Assembly: GCF_023094165.1 (NCBI RefSeq)
Contig: NZ_JALMDK010000018.1
Span: forward strand, 1 to 64,000
Direction: 5' to 3'
DNA: 64,000 bases
DNA from: Crossiella sp. S99.2
Lineage (GTDB): Bacteria > Actinomycetota > Actinomycetes > Mycobacteriales > Pseudonocardiaceae
Shown piece by piece: positions 32,720-41,375 of the stretch. Positions within the stretch are counted from its first letter, which is position 1. Each line of letters starts with the position of its first letter. The translations under genes were made by a program, and so were the position numbers. Under the pieces are notes generated by a model. That model was not told the DNA's origin. It saw nothing but the letters and a program-made list of their open reading frames with translations, and made no database searches.

Positions 32720-33895
32720 TCAGGAGCTGGCGGCCGCGGCGAGTTCCCGCCAGATCACCTCGGCCGGGCGCTCCGCGGACAGCCGGTTGGTCACCACGGC
32801 GACGGTGAGGCCGCGGGCGCGATTGGTGCCCGCCATGGAGTTGAACCCGCCGTAGCTGCCGCCGTGGCCATGCCAGCTGATGCCGCCGGCCTGCGCCCGG
32901 TAGCTGCCCATCCCGTAGCTGCGGTCGAAGTCCGGGTTCCGCACTGCCTGCGGCGACGGGGTCACCATGTGCCGCAAGGTTTCCGGGCGCAGCAGCCGGC
33001 CGCGGGCGAACAGCCCGTCGAGCACCAGGCCCACGCCGGTGGCGGTGCCCGCGTGGTGCCCGTCGGTGAACGGCAGGCCGTACAGGTCGGTCGGGATGCC
33101 GGTCGCGCCGTAGGCGGTGAAGTAGTCCTGTAGCGAGCCGTTGTCCCGGCGGTTGTATCCGTGTGCCAGGCGGCGCAGGGCTTCCGGCGAGCGGTCCAGG
33201 GTGATCAGCTGCTCGGTGATCGGTGTCTGCGGGGTGCCCGCGCCGCGCAGGTAGTTCTGGTAGGCAAGGCGCAGGGCGTCGTCACCGCCGGCGAGCTTGG
33301 CCAGGACGTGGCCGAGCAGGATGTAGCCGGTGTTGGAGTAGGCGAAGCGCGCCCCGGGCTCGACCGGCGCCCGGATGCCCTTGGCCAGCATCGCGAAGGT
33401 GTAGGGCCGGTCCGGGTCGTACTGCTCACCGGGCGGGAACAGCGGCTCGGTGGCCGGATCGGCGTACAGGTCCGGGTAGCCCGAGGTGTGTGTGAGCAGC
33501 ATCCGGACGCTGACCCGCCGCGCACCCGGCACCGTGTCCCCGATATAGGCCGAGATCGGCTTGTCCAGGGCCAGCGAGCCGTTCTCAACCTGGTGCAGCG
33601 CGTACGCGGCGAGCACCAGTTTGCTGAGGCTGGCGTAGGCGAACATGGTGTCCGCGGTGACCGGTCGTGGCGGGTCGGTGATCGCCAGGCCGCGTTGGCC
33701 CGACCACAGCACCTGGCCGTGCCGGATCACCACCGCCTGCACCCCGGCCTGGCCGAAGGCGGCGGTGGCCCGGGCCAGTACGCGGTCCATCCGCTTGGCG
33801 AAGTCCTCGGCCGGGGCCGCGACCGCGGCGTTCGGCAACATGCTGGACATGCCGAGGACCAGGATGAGGAAGCAGTGCCGGAACCGGCCGCTCAT
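32720..33895 (-). CDS. Secreted serine hydrolase (class C beta-lactamase/DD-peptidase family)
   Basis: A 391-residue exported protein of the penicillin-binding-protein-like family. A signal peptide (FRHCFLILVLGMSSMLPNAA, cleavage near AVAAPA) precedes the active-site motifs: SLSK (nucleophile serine about residue 90), YSNTG (about 189) and HGHGG near the C-terminus. These proteins act as D-alanyl-D-alanine carboxypeptidases, esterases or D-amino-peptidases. It is the third gene of a minus-strand operon after an amino-acid permease and a D-aminoacylase, suggesting a joint role in D-amino-acid or peptidoglycan-fragment turnover. It faces the dehydratase gene across 13 bp. Confidence 0.87.
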   Translation of the reverse strand: MSGRFRHCFLILVLGMSSMLPNAAVAAPAEDFAKRMDRVLARATAAFGQAGVQAVVIRHGQVLWSGQRGLAITDPPRPVTADTMFAYASLSKLVLAAYALHQVENGSLALDKPISAYIGDTVPGARRVSVRMLLTHTSGYPDLYADPATEPLFPPGEQYDPDRPYTFAMLAKGIRAPVEPGARFAYSNTGYILLGHVLAKLAGGDDALRLAYQNYLRGAGTPQTPITEQLITLDRSPEALRRLAHGYNRRDNGSLQDYFTAYGATGIPTDLYGLPFTDGHHAGTATGVGLVLDGLFARGRLLRPETLRHMVTPSPQAVRNPDFDRSYGMGSYRAQAGGISWHGHGGSYGGFNSMAGTNRARGLTVAVVTNRLSAERPAEVIWRELAAAASS

Positions 33896-33920
33896 GGTTG
33901 CTCCATAACATTGTTGGTAC

Positions 33921-35849
33921 TCAGGACAGGGGGCCGTAGATCGTCGGGGAACCGTCGATCCGGACCGTCGCGCGCCGCTGATTTGGTGCGGCCAGCGGGT
34001 CGTGGCGATCGACGGTCAGGGTGAACGCGCGTTCGGGGCCGGTGCCGAGCCTGCCGATGCCGGTCACGCTGAACCAGCCGTCTGCGGTCTGCAACCGGCC
34101 AAGGCGCACCGAGTGCAGCACGCCGTGCGGGCCAGCGACCACCACCGTTCCCGCGGCAGACCGGGCGCCGGCGTGCTGGGCGAGCGCGACAACGATTGCG
34201 TTGGCACCGCCCGTTTCCGGCCGCACGAGCCCCGCCGTGGCCACCGTGCGGTCCTTGCCGACATGCTGCGGACGGGTGGGCATGCTGGACGCCCGCCGCA
34301 ACGCCTGCCCAGCGGCCGCGCGGGTGGGTTCGCCGCCGGTGAGCGCGAGCTTGCCGTTGACGAAAACCCAGCGCACGCCAACGGAATACTGCTTCGGGTG
34401 CTCGAAGGTGGCCCGGTCGCCGATGGTCTTCGGGTCGAACACTGTCACGTCCGCGGCCATGCCCTCGGCCAGGTAACCGCGGTCCACCATGCCAACCATG
34501 GTCGCGGGCAGGCCGGTCATCTTGCGGATGGCCTCCTCCCAGGACAGCAGGCCGCGTTCGCGGACGTAGCGGCCGAGCACGCGCGGGTAGCTGCCGTAGT
34601 GCCGGGGATGGGTTTGCGCGGACTCGGTCACGCCGCCGTCGGAGGAGAAGGCGACGAACGGGTCGGTGATGAAGTTGGCGAGATCCTCTTCGGACCCGAT
34701 GTGCATGACGGCGAGGATGGATCCGTTGTGCGCCTTGAGGACTCGCATGATCGCCTCGCCGATGCTCACGCCGCCGTACTCGGCCATGAGGTCGGCGATC
34801 GTCTTGTTGGCCAGGTCGGGCAGCACCACCTTGTCCGGGGTGCCGACGTCGTCGCGCACGAACGCGCTGGTCTCCGCGTCGATGCGCGGGCGCAGTGCCG
34901 GGTCGGCGAAGCGGGCCAGCATCGCTGCTGTGCCACCGTCCTTGGCCCAGCCCGGCACGTAGAACTCCAGCGCGGTCGAGGCGGCCGTGTACGGATAGAC
35001 GTCGCCACCGGCGTGTGTGCCAGCGGCCCGTGCCTCGCGCAGCAGGCGCAGCATGGTCGCGGACTTGCCCCAGTTGCCCGGACCGGCGACCTTCATGTGC
35101 GTGATCTCCGGCATCAGCCCGGCGGCCTTGCCGATCGCGATGTCCTCCGCGGTGGATTCAACCACCTGGTTGGTTTCGTCGCGGATGTGGTCGGTGAACA
35201 TCGCCCGCCAGGCTCGCGCGCCGCGCACCACCTCGGCGACCTCCTGGGTGCGGGCGTAGGAGGCGGGCGGGTAGCCCAGTCCGCCCGAGACACCCCAACC
35301 GCCTTGGCGCATACCGCTTTCGATCCGGGCGCGCATCTGGGCGGACTGGGCCGCGGTCGGGCGGGTGTCGCGTTCGCCCATGGTGGCCTGCCACACCGTG
35401 TTGAATCCGACGTAGGGCGCGACGTTGATGCCCTTGGGCGCCGCGTCCAGCTCCCGCAGCTGCTGCTCGATCTCATACGCGCCACCGCCGTCCGGGCCGA
35501 GCAGCTCGGTGGTGACGCCCTGGGTGAGCGAGCTTTTCGCCCCGGCCAGCGGCGGGCCGGTCTCGGTGTGCGCGTGGATGTCGATGAAACCTGGGGTGAC
35601 GTACTGGCCGGTGGCGTCGTACCGGGTGCGGGCGCGGATCCGGCCGAGGTCGCCGATCCGGTGCACCCGCCCGTCTTTGAGGCCGACGTCGGTGACCCGG
35701 CCGGGTGCGCCGCTGCCGTCGAAAACCTTGCCGCCGTGGATGATCGCATCGAGTTCGGGTGGCGGGGCGGCGGTGGCCGCGGCGGGCCAGGACAGCAGGA
35801 GTCCGGTGGCCAGCACGGCCGCCACCGCCCGCCGGGGCAGCACAGTCAT
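33921..35849 (-). CDS. Exported N-acyl-D-amino-acid deacylase (D-aminoacylase family)
   Basis: A 642-residue amidohydrolase, larger than the usual 480-530. Signal peptide VAAVLATGLLLSWPAAATAA comes first, then the metal-dependent hydrolase: GFIDIHAHTE (HxH), EITHMKVAG (metal His), AVMHIGSEED, and the catalytic Asp in FSSDGGVTES. These enzymes free D-amino acids from N-acyl forms. About 110 extra residues at the C-terminus (from about VRPETGGANAI) form a separate beta-rich segment unlike the core family. The start is the ATG overlapping the permease stop by 4 bp. The operon order permease, deacylase, serine hydrolase suggests scavenging of D-amino acids from acyl or peptide sources. Confidence 0.87.
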   Translation of the reverse strand: MTVLPRRAVAAVLATGLLLSWPAAATAAPPPELDAIIHGGKVFDGSGAPGRVTDVGLKDGRVHRIGDLGRIRARTRYDATGQYVTPGFIDIHAHTETGPPLAGAKSSLTQGVTTELLGPDGGGAYEIEQQLRELDAAPKGINVAPYVGFNTVWQATMGERDTRPTAAQSAQMRARIESGMRQGGWGVSGGLGYPPASYARTQEVAEVVRGARAWRAMFTDHIRDETNQVVESTAEDIAIGKAAGLMPEITHMKVAGPGNWGKSATMLRLLREARAAGTHAGGDVYPYTAASTALEFYVPGWAKDGGTAAMLARFADPALRPRIDAETSAFVRDDVGTPDKVVLPDLANKTIADLMAEYGGVSIGEAIMRVLKAHNGSILAVMHIGSEEDLANFITDPFVAFSSDGGVTESAQTHPRHYGSYPRVLGRYVRERGLLSWEEAIRKMTGLPATMVGMVDRGYLAEGMAADVTVFDPKTIGDRATFEHPKQYSVGVRWVFVNGKLALTGGEPTRAAAGQALRRASSMPTRPQHVGKDRTVATAGLVRPETGGANAIVVALAQHAGARSAAGTVVVAGPHGVLHSVRLGRLQTADGWFSVTGIGRLGTGPERAFTLTVDRHDPLAAPNQRRATVRIDGSPTIYGPLS

Positions 35850-37282
35850 GACGCGTTTTCCCTTTCTGCGCAAGCACTCAGCCGCGAGTGGTGGCGGCTG
35901 TAGAGCAGGTACACCGCGAGCGCCAGCGCCAGCCAGCCACCGAAGAGCAGGTAGGTGGCGGACGGGAGCTGGTAGATCAGGTAACCGCAGCAGCCGATCG
36001 ACAGCAGCGGCACCACCGGGTAGCCGGGCACCCGGAAGCCGCGCTTGAGATCCGGCTCCTGTCGCCGCAGGATGATCACCCCCAGGGAGACCACCGCGAA
36101 GGCGACCAGGGCGCCCATGCTGGTCAGGTTCGCCAGCGCGTCCAGGGGGACCACCGCGGCGATCAGCGCGACAAAACCACCCACCAGGACGGTGCCGGTC
36201 ACCGGGGTGCCCCGGCGTGGCTCGATCCGGCAGAACACCGGCGGGATGATGCCGTCCCGGCCCATCGCGTACAGGATGCGGGTCTGGCCGTAGAGCACGA
36301 TCAGGATCACGCTGACCACCGAGATCACCACCCCGGCGGAGAACACCGGTCCAGGCCAGCCGCCGCCGGTGACCCGTTCCAGGATCGCGGACAGCCCGGC
36401 CTGCTGGCCCTCGAAAGCCGTCCACGGCTGCGCGCCGATGCCGACCAGCGCCACCAGCACATACACCGCGGTGATCACCAGCAGCGCGCACAGGATGGCC
36501 AGCGGCAGCGTCCGGCGTGGGTTGCGCACCTCCTCCCCCGCCGTGGACACCGCGTCCAGGCCGACGAAGGAGTAGAAGACGATGGCCGCGGCGGCGCCGA
36601 TGCCGGCGAAACCCATGGGGGCGAACGGCTGCAGGTTCCCGGCGTCGAATCCGGCCGCGCCGACCACCACGAACAGGGCCAGGATCGCCAGCTTGAGCAG
36701 CACCATCACCGTGTTGACCACCGCCGATTCCCTGGCGCCCCGGACCAGCAGCAGGCAGCACAGTCCGACCAGGATCACGGCGGGCAGGTTGAGGTAGCCG
36801 CCGCTGCCGGGTGGCGCGGAGATGACCGCGGGCAACTGGGCGCCGAAGAGCCGTTGCGTCAGGTCGTTGAGGTACTGGCCCCAGGTGACCGCGATGACCC
36901 CGGCGGAGACCGCGTACTCCAGCAGCAGGCACCAGCCCACCGCGACCGCGGCCAGTTCGCCCAGGGTCGCGTAGGCGTAGGAGTAGGACGAGCCAGCGAC
37001 GGGCACGGCGGAGGCGAGTTCGGCGTAGCACAACGCGGTCAGCGCCGCGGTGACCGCGCCGAGCACGAAGGAGAGGATCACCGCGGGACCGGCCTTGGGC
37101 ACGGTGGTGTTGAGCGCGAAGAAGATGCCGGTGCCGATGGTGCCGCCGATACCGATCATGGTGAGCTGGAAGACGCCCATGGTGCGGCGCAGGCCGCCGC
37201 TGTCCGCCTCGGCGTCGGTGAGGAACGCCCGCACGGGTTTGCGCCTGAGCAGCTGGTTTCGCAGCGAAACACCGGTTCCCAA
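35846..37282 (-). CDS. APC-family amino-acid permease
   Basis: A 478-residue transporter with 12 predicted helices. MIGIGGTIGTGIFFALN near the N-terminus is the APC helix-1 signature, and YSFVGLDAVSTAGEEVRNPRRTLP is split over the conserved helix-6 region of the cationic amino-acid transporter (CAT-like) group. The start codon appears to be TTG at 37282, with AAAGAGG upstream and no better ATG or GTG nearby. It leads a three-gene operon with a D-aminoacylase and a DD-peptidase-like enzyme, so the cargo is probably an amino acid set free by those enzymes. Confidence 0.9.
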   Translation of the reverse strand: MGTGVSLRNQLLRRKPVRAFLTDAEADSGGLRRTMGVFQLTMIGIGGTIGTGIFFALNTTVPKAGPAVILSFVLGAVTAALTALCYAELASAVPVAGSSYSYAYATLGELAAVAVGWCLLLEYAVSAGVIAVTWGQYLNDLTQRLFGAQLPAVISAPPGSGGYLNLPAVILVGLCCLLLVRGARESAVVNTVMVLLKLAILALFVVVGAAGFDAGNLQPFAPMGFAGIGAAAAIVFYSFVGLDAVSTAGEEVRNPRRTLPLAILCALLVITAVYVLVALVGIGAQPWTAFEGQQAGLSAILERVTGGGWPGPVFSAGVVISVVSVILIVLYGQTRILYAMGRDGIIPPVFCRIEPRRGTPVTGTVLVGGFVALIAAVVPLDALANLTSMGALVAFAVVSLGVIILRRQEPDLKRGFRVPGYPVVPLLSIGCCGYLIYQLPSATYLLFGGWLALALAVYLLYSRHHSRLSACAERENAS

Positions 37283-37474
37283 GAGGACCTCTTTCCGTGT
37301 CCGGGAGGTCCCGTCATCCTGGCCGCCCGCGCCCGCCCCGTCGTTGGCGGAACCGCCTACACTTCCCCGGTCCGCCTGACGGAACCGCCCAACGTTTGCG
37401 GTGGCCGCAACCGGCCAGCCGGCGGACCGGCCGCGGAAACCTCGCCGAAACCTCGGCGGTGGTCGGCTGAGCGC

Positions 37475-38254
37475 ATGACCTACACGGCGAAACGCCGGAC
37501 CTGGCTGGTGACCGGTGTCAGCGTGGCCATGGTGCTGGCGGCGGCGACGCCCGCGGCGGCGATCAGCGGCGGCAGACAGGCGACGCAGCGGTATCCGTTC
37601 ATGGCCTCATTGCAAGCCGACGGCACGCACTTCTGCGGCGGCACCCTCATCCGTCCACTGTGGATAGTCACCGCGAAGCACTGCGTGCTCGACCGCGACG
37701 GGAATCCCAAGGATCCCGGCAAGATCCGGGTGCGCTTGGGCAGCAACAACCGCACCCAGGGCGGTGAGATCCGCCGTGGCGCACGGATCGAACCAGCTCC
37801 GGCGGCCACCTCAGATATGGCCCTGCTCAAGCTCGACGCGCCGTCCCGGCACACTCCCGCGGCCTTGCCCCGCACCGAACTGACCCCCGGTGACACGGTG
37901 CGCACGATCGGCTGGGGCGACCACCAACTGCCGGAGAACCCGGGCGACCCGTGGCCGCCGCCCCCGATCCAACTGCGGCAACTGGACAGTCGGCTCCTCG
38001 ACCCCGGCCGCTGCCTCGGCATGAGCGGGGAGCCGATGGAGCCCGGCGAGTTGTGCATGGCGGCGCTGCCCGGCAAGGGCAAGTGGCCGCAGACCACCCG
38101 CGCCGGTGACTCCGGTGGGCCGTTGCTCAAGCGCGCCAACGGGATCTGGACGGTCTACGGCGCGGTCTCCCGCGGCACCCGCGATCAGCACGGGATCTAC
38201 GGCTCCGTGCACGGCGCGCTGCCGTGGATCAAGGACACCCTGCGCCGGAGCTGA
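37475..38254 (+). CDS. Secreted trypsin-like serine protease (S1 family)
   Basis: A 259-residue protease. Signal peptide WLVTGVSVAMVLAAATPAAA is followed by ISGGRQATQRYPFMASL, which resembles the mature IVGG start with little or no propeptide. The triad is present: His in IVTAKHC (about residue 69), Asp in SDMALLKL (about 113) and Ser in AGDSGGPLL (about 212). The histidine motif reads TAKHC, where TAAHC is usual. The ATG fits the frame and sits just after GCTGAGCGC. It is divergent from the APC permease over 192 bp. Confidence 0.9.
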   Translation: MTYTAKRRTWLVTGVSVAMVLAAATPAAAISGGRQATQRYPFMASLQADGTHFCGGTLIRPLWIVTAKHCVLDRDGNPKDPGKIRVRLGSNNRTQGGEIRRGARIEPAPAATSDMALLKLDAPSRHTPAALPRTELTPGDTVRTIGWGDHQLPENPGDPWPPPPIQLRQLDSRLLDPGRCLGMSGEPMEPGELCMAALPGKGKWPQTTRAGDSGGPLLKRANGIWTVYGAVSRGTRDQHGIYGSVHGALPWIKDTLRRS

Positions 38255-38259
38255 GCACC

Positions 38260-38265
38260 TATGCT
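38260..38265 (+). promoter_or_regulatory. -10 element of a leaderless PucR transcript
   Basis: TATGCT lies 5 bp after the protease stop codon and 6 bases before the GTG of the next gene, so the RNA probably starts at that GTG. This supports GTG 38272 over the ATG six bases further on, which has no ribosome binding site of its own. Confidence 0.45.
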
Positions 38266-38271
38266 GGGCCG

Positions 38272-39486
38272 GTGCGGATGACCGAACCGCCCAGCATCGG
38301 CGGCACCAGCGAGGAGCTGTACGCCCTCGCCGACGCCATGGCCGCGGTCATCGGCGGTTCGGTGTCCATCGAGGACCTGGACAACCGGGTGCTCGCCTAC
38401 TCCGCACTGCCCGAGCAGCGCATCGACGAGCTGCGCCGCCGCGGCATCCTGGACCGCCGGGTCCCCGACCAGCCCCAGCAGATGGACCAGTATCGCCAGG
38501 TCCTGGCCGCGACAGGAGTGGTCCGGCTGCCCGTGCTGGCCCCGGACGAACTCCCCCGCGCCGCTGTCGCCATCCGGGACGGCGAACGGCCGCTGGGCAC
38601 CATCTGGGCCATCGAGGGCCCCACGCCGCTGGGCGCCACGGGTGAGTCCGCGCTGCTCGACGGCGCCCGGCTGGCCGCCACCCACCTGCTGCGGCACCGC
38701 GGCGCGGCCGAGTTCGACCGGCAGGTCCGCGAGGACGCCCTGCACAGTGCCCTGCTCGGCGACGGCACGGCGGGCGAGGTCCGGGTCCGGCTCGGTCTGC
38801 CCGACCCGCCGCGGCTGACCCTGCTGGCCTTCGCCCCGGCCCGCCCGCCCGAGGGTGAGCCGACGGTGGACGGGCGGCTGGGCGCGGCGGCGGCCCGGCA
38901 CTGGGCCGCGGTGTCGGCCGAGGCGGCCACCGCCACCATCAACCGCACCGTGTACGTGCTGCTGCCCGACGACCCGCCCGCTACCGCCCGCCGCCTGGCC
39001 GAACAGGCGGTCGCCGCCCTGGAACGCAGTCTGGACGCGCCGGTGCGCTGCGCGCAGAGCCGCGGCACCGGCGAGGTCGCCGACCTGCCCGCGCTGCGCA
39101 CCGAAGTGGACGGCATCCTGCGGGTGACCACGGCCGATCCCGGCGGACGGCCGGTGGCCGCACTCGGCGAGGTGCACGCCGGGGTGCTGCTCGCGCACCT
39201 GTCCGACGAGCTGGCCCGGCACCCCGGCCTGCGCCACCCCGGCATCGAGGCGATGGTCGAACACGACCGCACCCGCCGCACCCACTACACCGCCTCGGTC
39301 ACCGCCTGGCTGGACGCCGCGGGCAACGTCGGCGAGGCCGCGCGCCGCCTGACCGTGCACCCCAACACCCTCAAGTACCGGCTCCGCCGCGCGCACGACC
39401 TGTTCGGCCTCGACCTGTTCGGCCACCCCGACGACCGGCTCTCCTGCTGGCTACAACTCCGCCTCCAACCCCCACCGACCAGGTGA
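38272..39486 (+). CDS. PucR-family transcriptional regulator
   Basis: A 404-residue regulator. The N-terminal part (about residues 15-160, ALADAMAAVIGGSVSIEDLD) is a GAF-like sensor, the middle resembles the GGDEF-like region of CdaR proteins, and the C-terminus is the PucR helix-turn-helix TASVTAWLDAAGNVGEAARR...LTVHPNTLKYRLRRA. PucR proteins control purine, sugar-acid or amino-acid catabolism. The target is not obvious; the adjacent protease and the amidohydrolase downstream (opposite strand) are candidates. It ends at a TTGGCCCAA-box element. Confidence 0.88.
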   Translation: MRMTEPPSIGGTSEELYALADAMAAVIGGSVSIEDLDNRVLAYSALPEQRIDELRRRGILDRRVPDQPQQMDQYRQVLAATGVVRLPVLAPDELPRAAVAIRDGERPLGTIWAIEGPTPLGATGESALLDGARLAATHLLRHRGAAEFDRQVREDALHSALLGDGTAGEVRVRLGLPDPPRLTLLAFAPARPPEGEPTVDGRLGAAAARHWAAVSAEAATATINRTVYVLLPDDPPATARRLAEQAVAALERSLDAPVRCAQSRGTGEVADLPALRTEVDGILRVTTADPGGRPVAALGEVHAGVLLAHLSDELARHPGLRHPGIEAMVEHDRTRRTHYTASVTAWLDAAGNVGEAARRLTVHPNTLKYRLRRAHDLFGLDLFGHPDDRLSCWLQLRLQPPPTR

Positions 39487-39493
39487 CCGTCCC

Positions 39494-39558
39494 GTCGAGT
39501 TGGCCAAAGTCGTACGCCTAGTTGGCCCAAGTGGGCGTACCACTTGGGCCAACTCGAC
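39494..39558. repeat. TTGGCCCAA-box intergenic element with perfect 12-bp ends
   Basis: Arms GTCGAGTTGGCC (39494-39505) and GGCCAACTCGAC (39547-39558) are perfect complements, and a central AGTTGGCCCAA box is flanked by GTACGCC and GGGCGTAC. It sits between the convergent PucR and amidohydrolase genes, 8 and 9 bp from their stops. It can fold into one long stem on either strand, so a bidirectional terminator is plausible. Confidence 0.75.
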
Positions 39559-39567
39559 GATGTGCCC

Positions 39568-41262
39568 TCAGATCCCCGGCCGCAGCTCAGGCCCGGTGGT
39601 GCCGAGCTGCTCGGTGGACACCACGGGCGGTGGCGGCCAGGTGACGCCGGGCGGTGGCCACTGCTGGCCGGTGGTCTGGAGGAAGTCGGCGGGTGGCTCG
39701 TACAGCGGCGGCTGGGTGCCGTCGGGGATCAGGCTCTTCCAGCCGGCTCCGGCGGTGCGCTCCTCGAACTCCTTGCGGATGGCCGCGAGCACCTCGGGCT
39801 GGGTCAGCAGGTCCACGGCCGTGGCGGCCAGGTACTTCGCGGCGGCCAGCAGTCCCTTGTGCGCGATGCCGCTGGCCGCGGCAGAGGTGACCGCCCAGTT
39901 GTGGTGCGGGATGCCGGGCGGGAAGGTCGCGGCGAGCACGGTGACCTTGGGCGTGCGCCAGGAGACGTCGGCGGCGTCGGTGGACGGTCCGCCCAGGAAC
40001 GCCGCGGGCGGCGGGGTCAGCGGCACGAGCTGGGTCGGCAGCCCGATTTCGGGACGCCCCAGGGACTTCTGCAAGGTCCGTGCAAGCCGCTGATCCTCCG
40101 CCGAGAACTGCGGTGGCCCGATCTGGCGCATGTTCTCATCGGCCAGCTCGGCGGCGATCTTGTTGCCGAGGGAGTTCCAGGTGGCGGCGTGGAACTTGTG
40201 CACCAGCCGGGTCTGGCTGGCCTTGGCGGCGGCCTCCGCGGCGGCCACGATCTTGTCGTAGAGCACGGTGAGCCGGGCCGGGCTGCCCTCGCGGACGAAG
40301 AACCAGATCGAGCACATGTCGGGGGTGACGTTGGGCGCCCCGCCACCGTTGATGATCGCGTAGTGGAACCGGCCGGAGGGTGCGACGTTCTTCTCCCGCA
40401 GGTACTCCGTCATGGTGGCCATGAGCAGCGCGCCGTCCAGCCCGCTCTTGTTGCCCAGCGGCGATCCCCCGTGCCCGGCCGCGCCGAGGAAGGTGAAGGT
40501 GGCCGAGGCCAGCGCGGAGGTGGTGTTCCAGCTGGCGAGGGTGGCGGCGAACGGATGCCAGTCCAGGTAGGCGTCCAGCCCCTCGTACGCCCCGGCCTTG
40601 ACCGCGAAGGGCTTGCCCACCAGCTGTTCTTCCCCGGTGGACCCGAACACCTTGAGCGTGCCCGGCAGTCCGTGCCGCTCCATGGCATGCCGCACCGCGA
40701 TGGCGGCCCCGGTGGCGCCGGCCCCCAGCGCGTTGTGCGCGTCCCCGTGCCCGGCGCCGTAGGTGGGTCCGTAGGCGTCGTGGTTGTAGACCAGGGGATC
40801 GTGCGTGCCGGCGCCGCGCTTCTGGGACAGTCCGGGCAGGGCGTCGTACTCCACGTTGAACCCGAGCACCGGCTTGCCGGAGCCGTAGGTGGCGGTGAAC
40901 GCCGCGGGAAACCCGCCGGTCCCCCACTCGATGCGGAACCCGTTGCGCCGCAACAGCTCCGCGATGGCCTGCGCGGACCGCCACTCCTGCAAGGACAGCT
41001 CGGCGAACTCCCACACCGCGTCACTGAGCCCGGTGATCGCCGCCGCGTTGCCGTCCACCCAGGCGAGCGCGGCCTGCTTCGCCGCCGAGTCCTTGGCCAG
41101 CCCACTGGGCGCCCGGTACTGCTCGGCCGAGACCCCGATCGCCTCGTCGTAGGCCAGCGTGGCCCCCAGCACCGGATCAGCCGCCCGCATCGCCGCGACC
41201 CCGGCCCCGGCACTCAACCCGAAGAGCTGCAACACCCTCCGCCGCCCAACTCCATGATCCAT
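39568..41262 (-). CDS. Tat-exported M20-family amidohydrolase (AbgB-like)
   Basis: A 564-residue metallo-amidohydrolase related to the aminobenzoyl-glutamate hydrolase subunit AbgB. The N-terminal GRRRVLQLFGLSAGAGVAAM is a Tat signal. M20 features follow: FNVEYDALPG, GAGHGDAHNALGAGATGAA (metal His/Asp), GSTGEEQLVGKP (catalytic and metal Glu), DWHPF and GIPHHNW near the end, with a dimerisation-domain segment between. It would cleave an N-acyl or amide bond outside the cytoplasm; the substrate is unknown. The C-terminus has a proline-rich tail (PPPGVTWPPPPVV). The start is the ATG at 41262. Confidence 0.87.
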   Translation of the reverse strand: MDHGVGRRRVLQLFGLSAGAGVAAMRAADPVLGATLAYDEAIGVSAEQYRAPSGLAKDSAAKQAALAWVDGNAAAITGLSDAVWEFAELSLQEWRSAQAIAELLRRNGFRIEWGTGGFPAAFTATYGSGKPVLGFNVEYDALPGLSQKRGAGTHDPLVYNHDAYGPTYGAGHGDAHNALGAGATGAAIAVRHAMERHGLPGTLKVFGSTGEEQLVGKPFAVKAGAYEGLDAYLDWHPFAATLASWNTTSALASATFTFLGAAGHGGSPLGNKSGLDGALLMATMTEYLREKNVAPSGRFHYAIINGGGAPNVTPDMCSIWFFVREGSPARLTVLYDKIVAAAEAAAKASQTRLVHKFHAATWNSLGNKIAAELADENMRQIGPPQFSAEDQRLARTLQKSLGRPEIGLPTQLVPLTPPPAAFLGGPSTDAADVSWRTPKVTVLAATFPPGIPHHNWAVTSAAASGIAHKGLLAAAKYLAATAVDLLTQPEVLAAIRKEFEERTAGAGWKSLIPDGTQPPLYEPPADFLQTTGQQWPPPGVTWPPPPVVSTEQLGTTGPELRPGI

Positions 41263-41292
41263 CCCCGCATCCTGCCCGCCAAGGCGGCCCAG

Positions 41293-41359
41293 CGTCGAGT
41301 TGGGCAAAGTGGTATGCCCAGTTGGGCCAACTATGCGTACGACTTGGGCCAACTCGGCG
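41293..41359. repeat. TTGGCCCAA-box intergenic element
   Basis: CGTCGAGTTGGGCAAAGTGG, a central CCAGTTGGGCCAACT and GTACGACTTGGGCCAACTCGG form the three-box palindrome. It lies between the stop of Rho and the start of the amidohydrolase, both on the minus strand, so it would end the Rho transcript and separate it from the next gene. Confidence 0.72.
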
Positions 41360-41375
41360 TGGGCGGGGGTACGGC

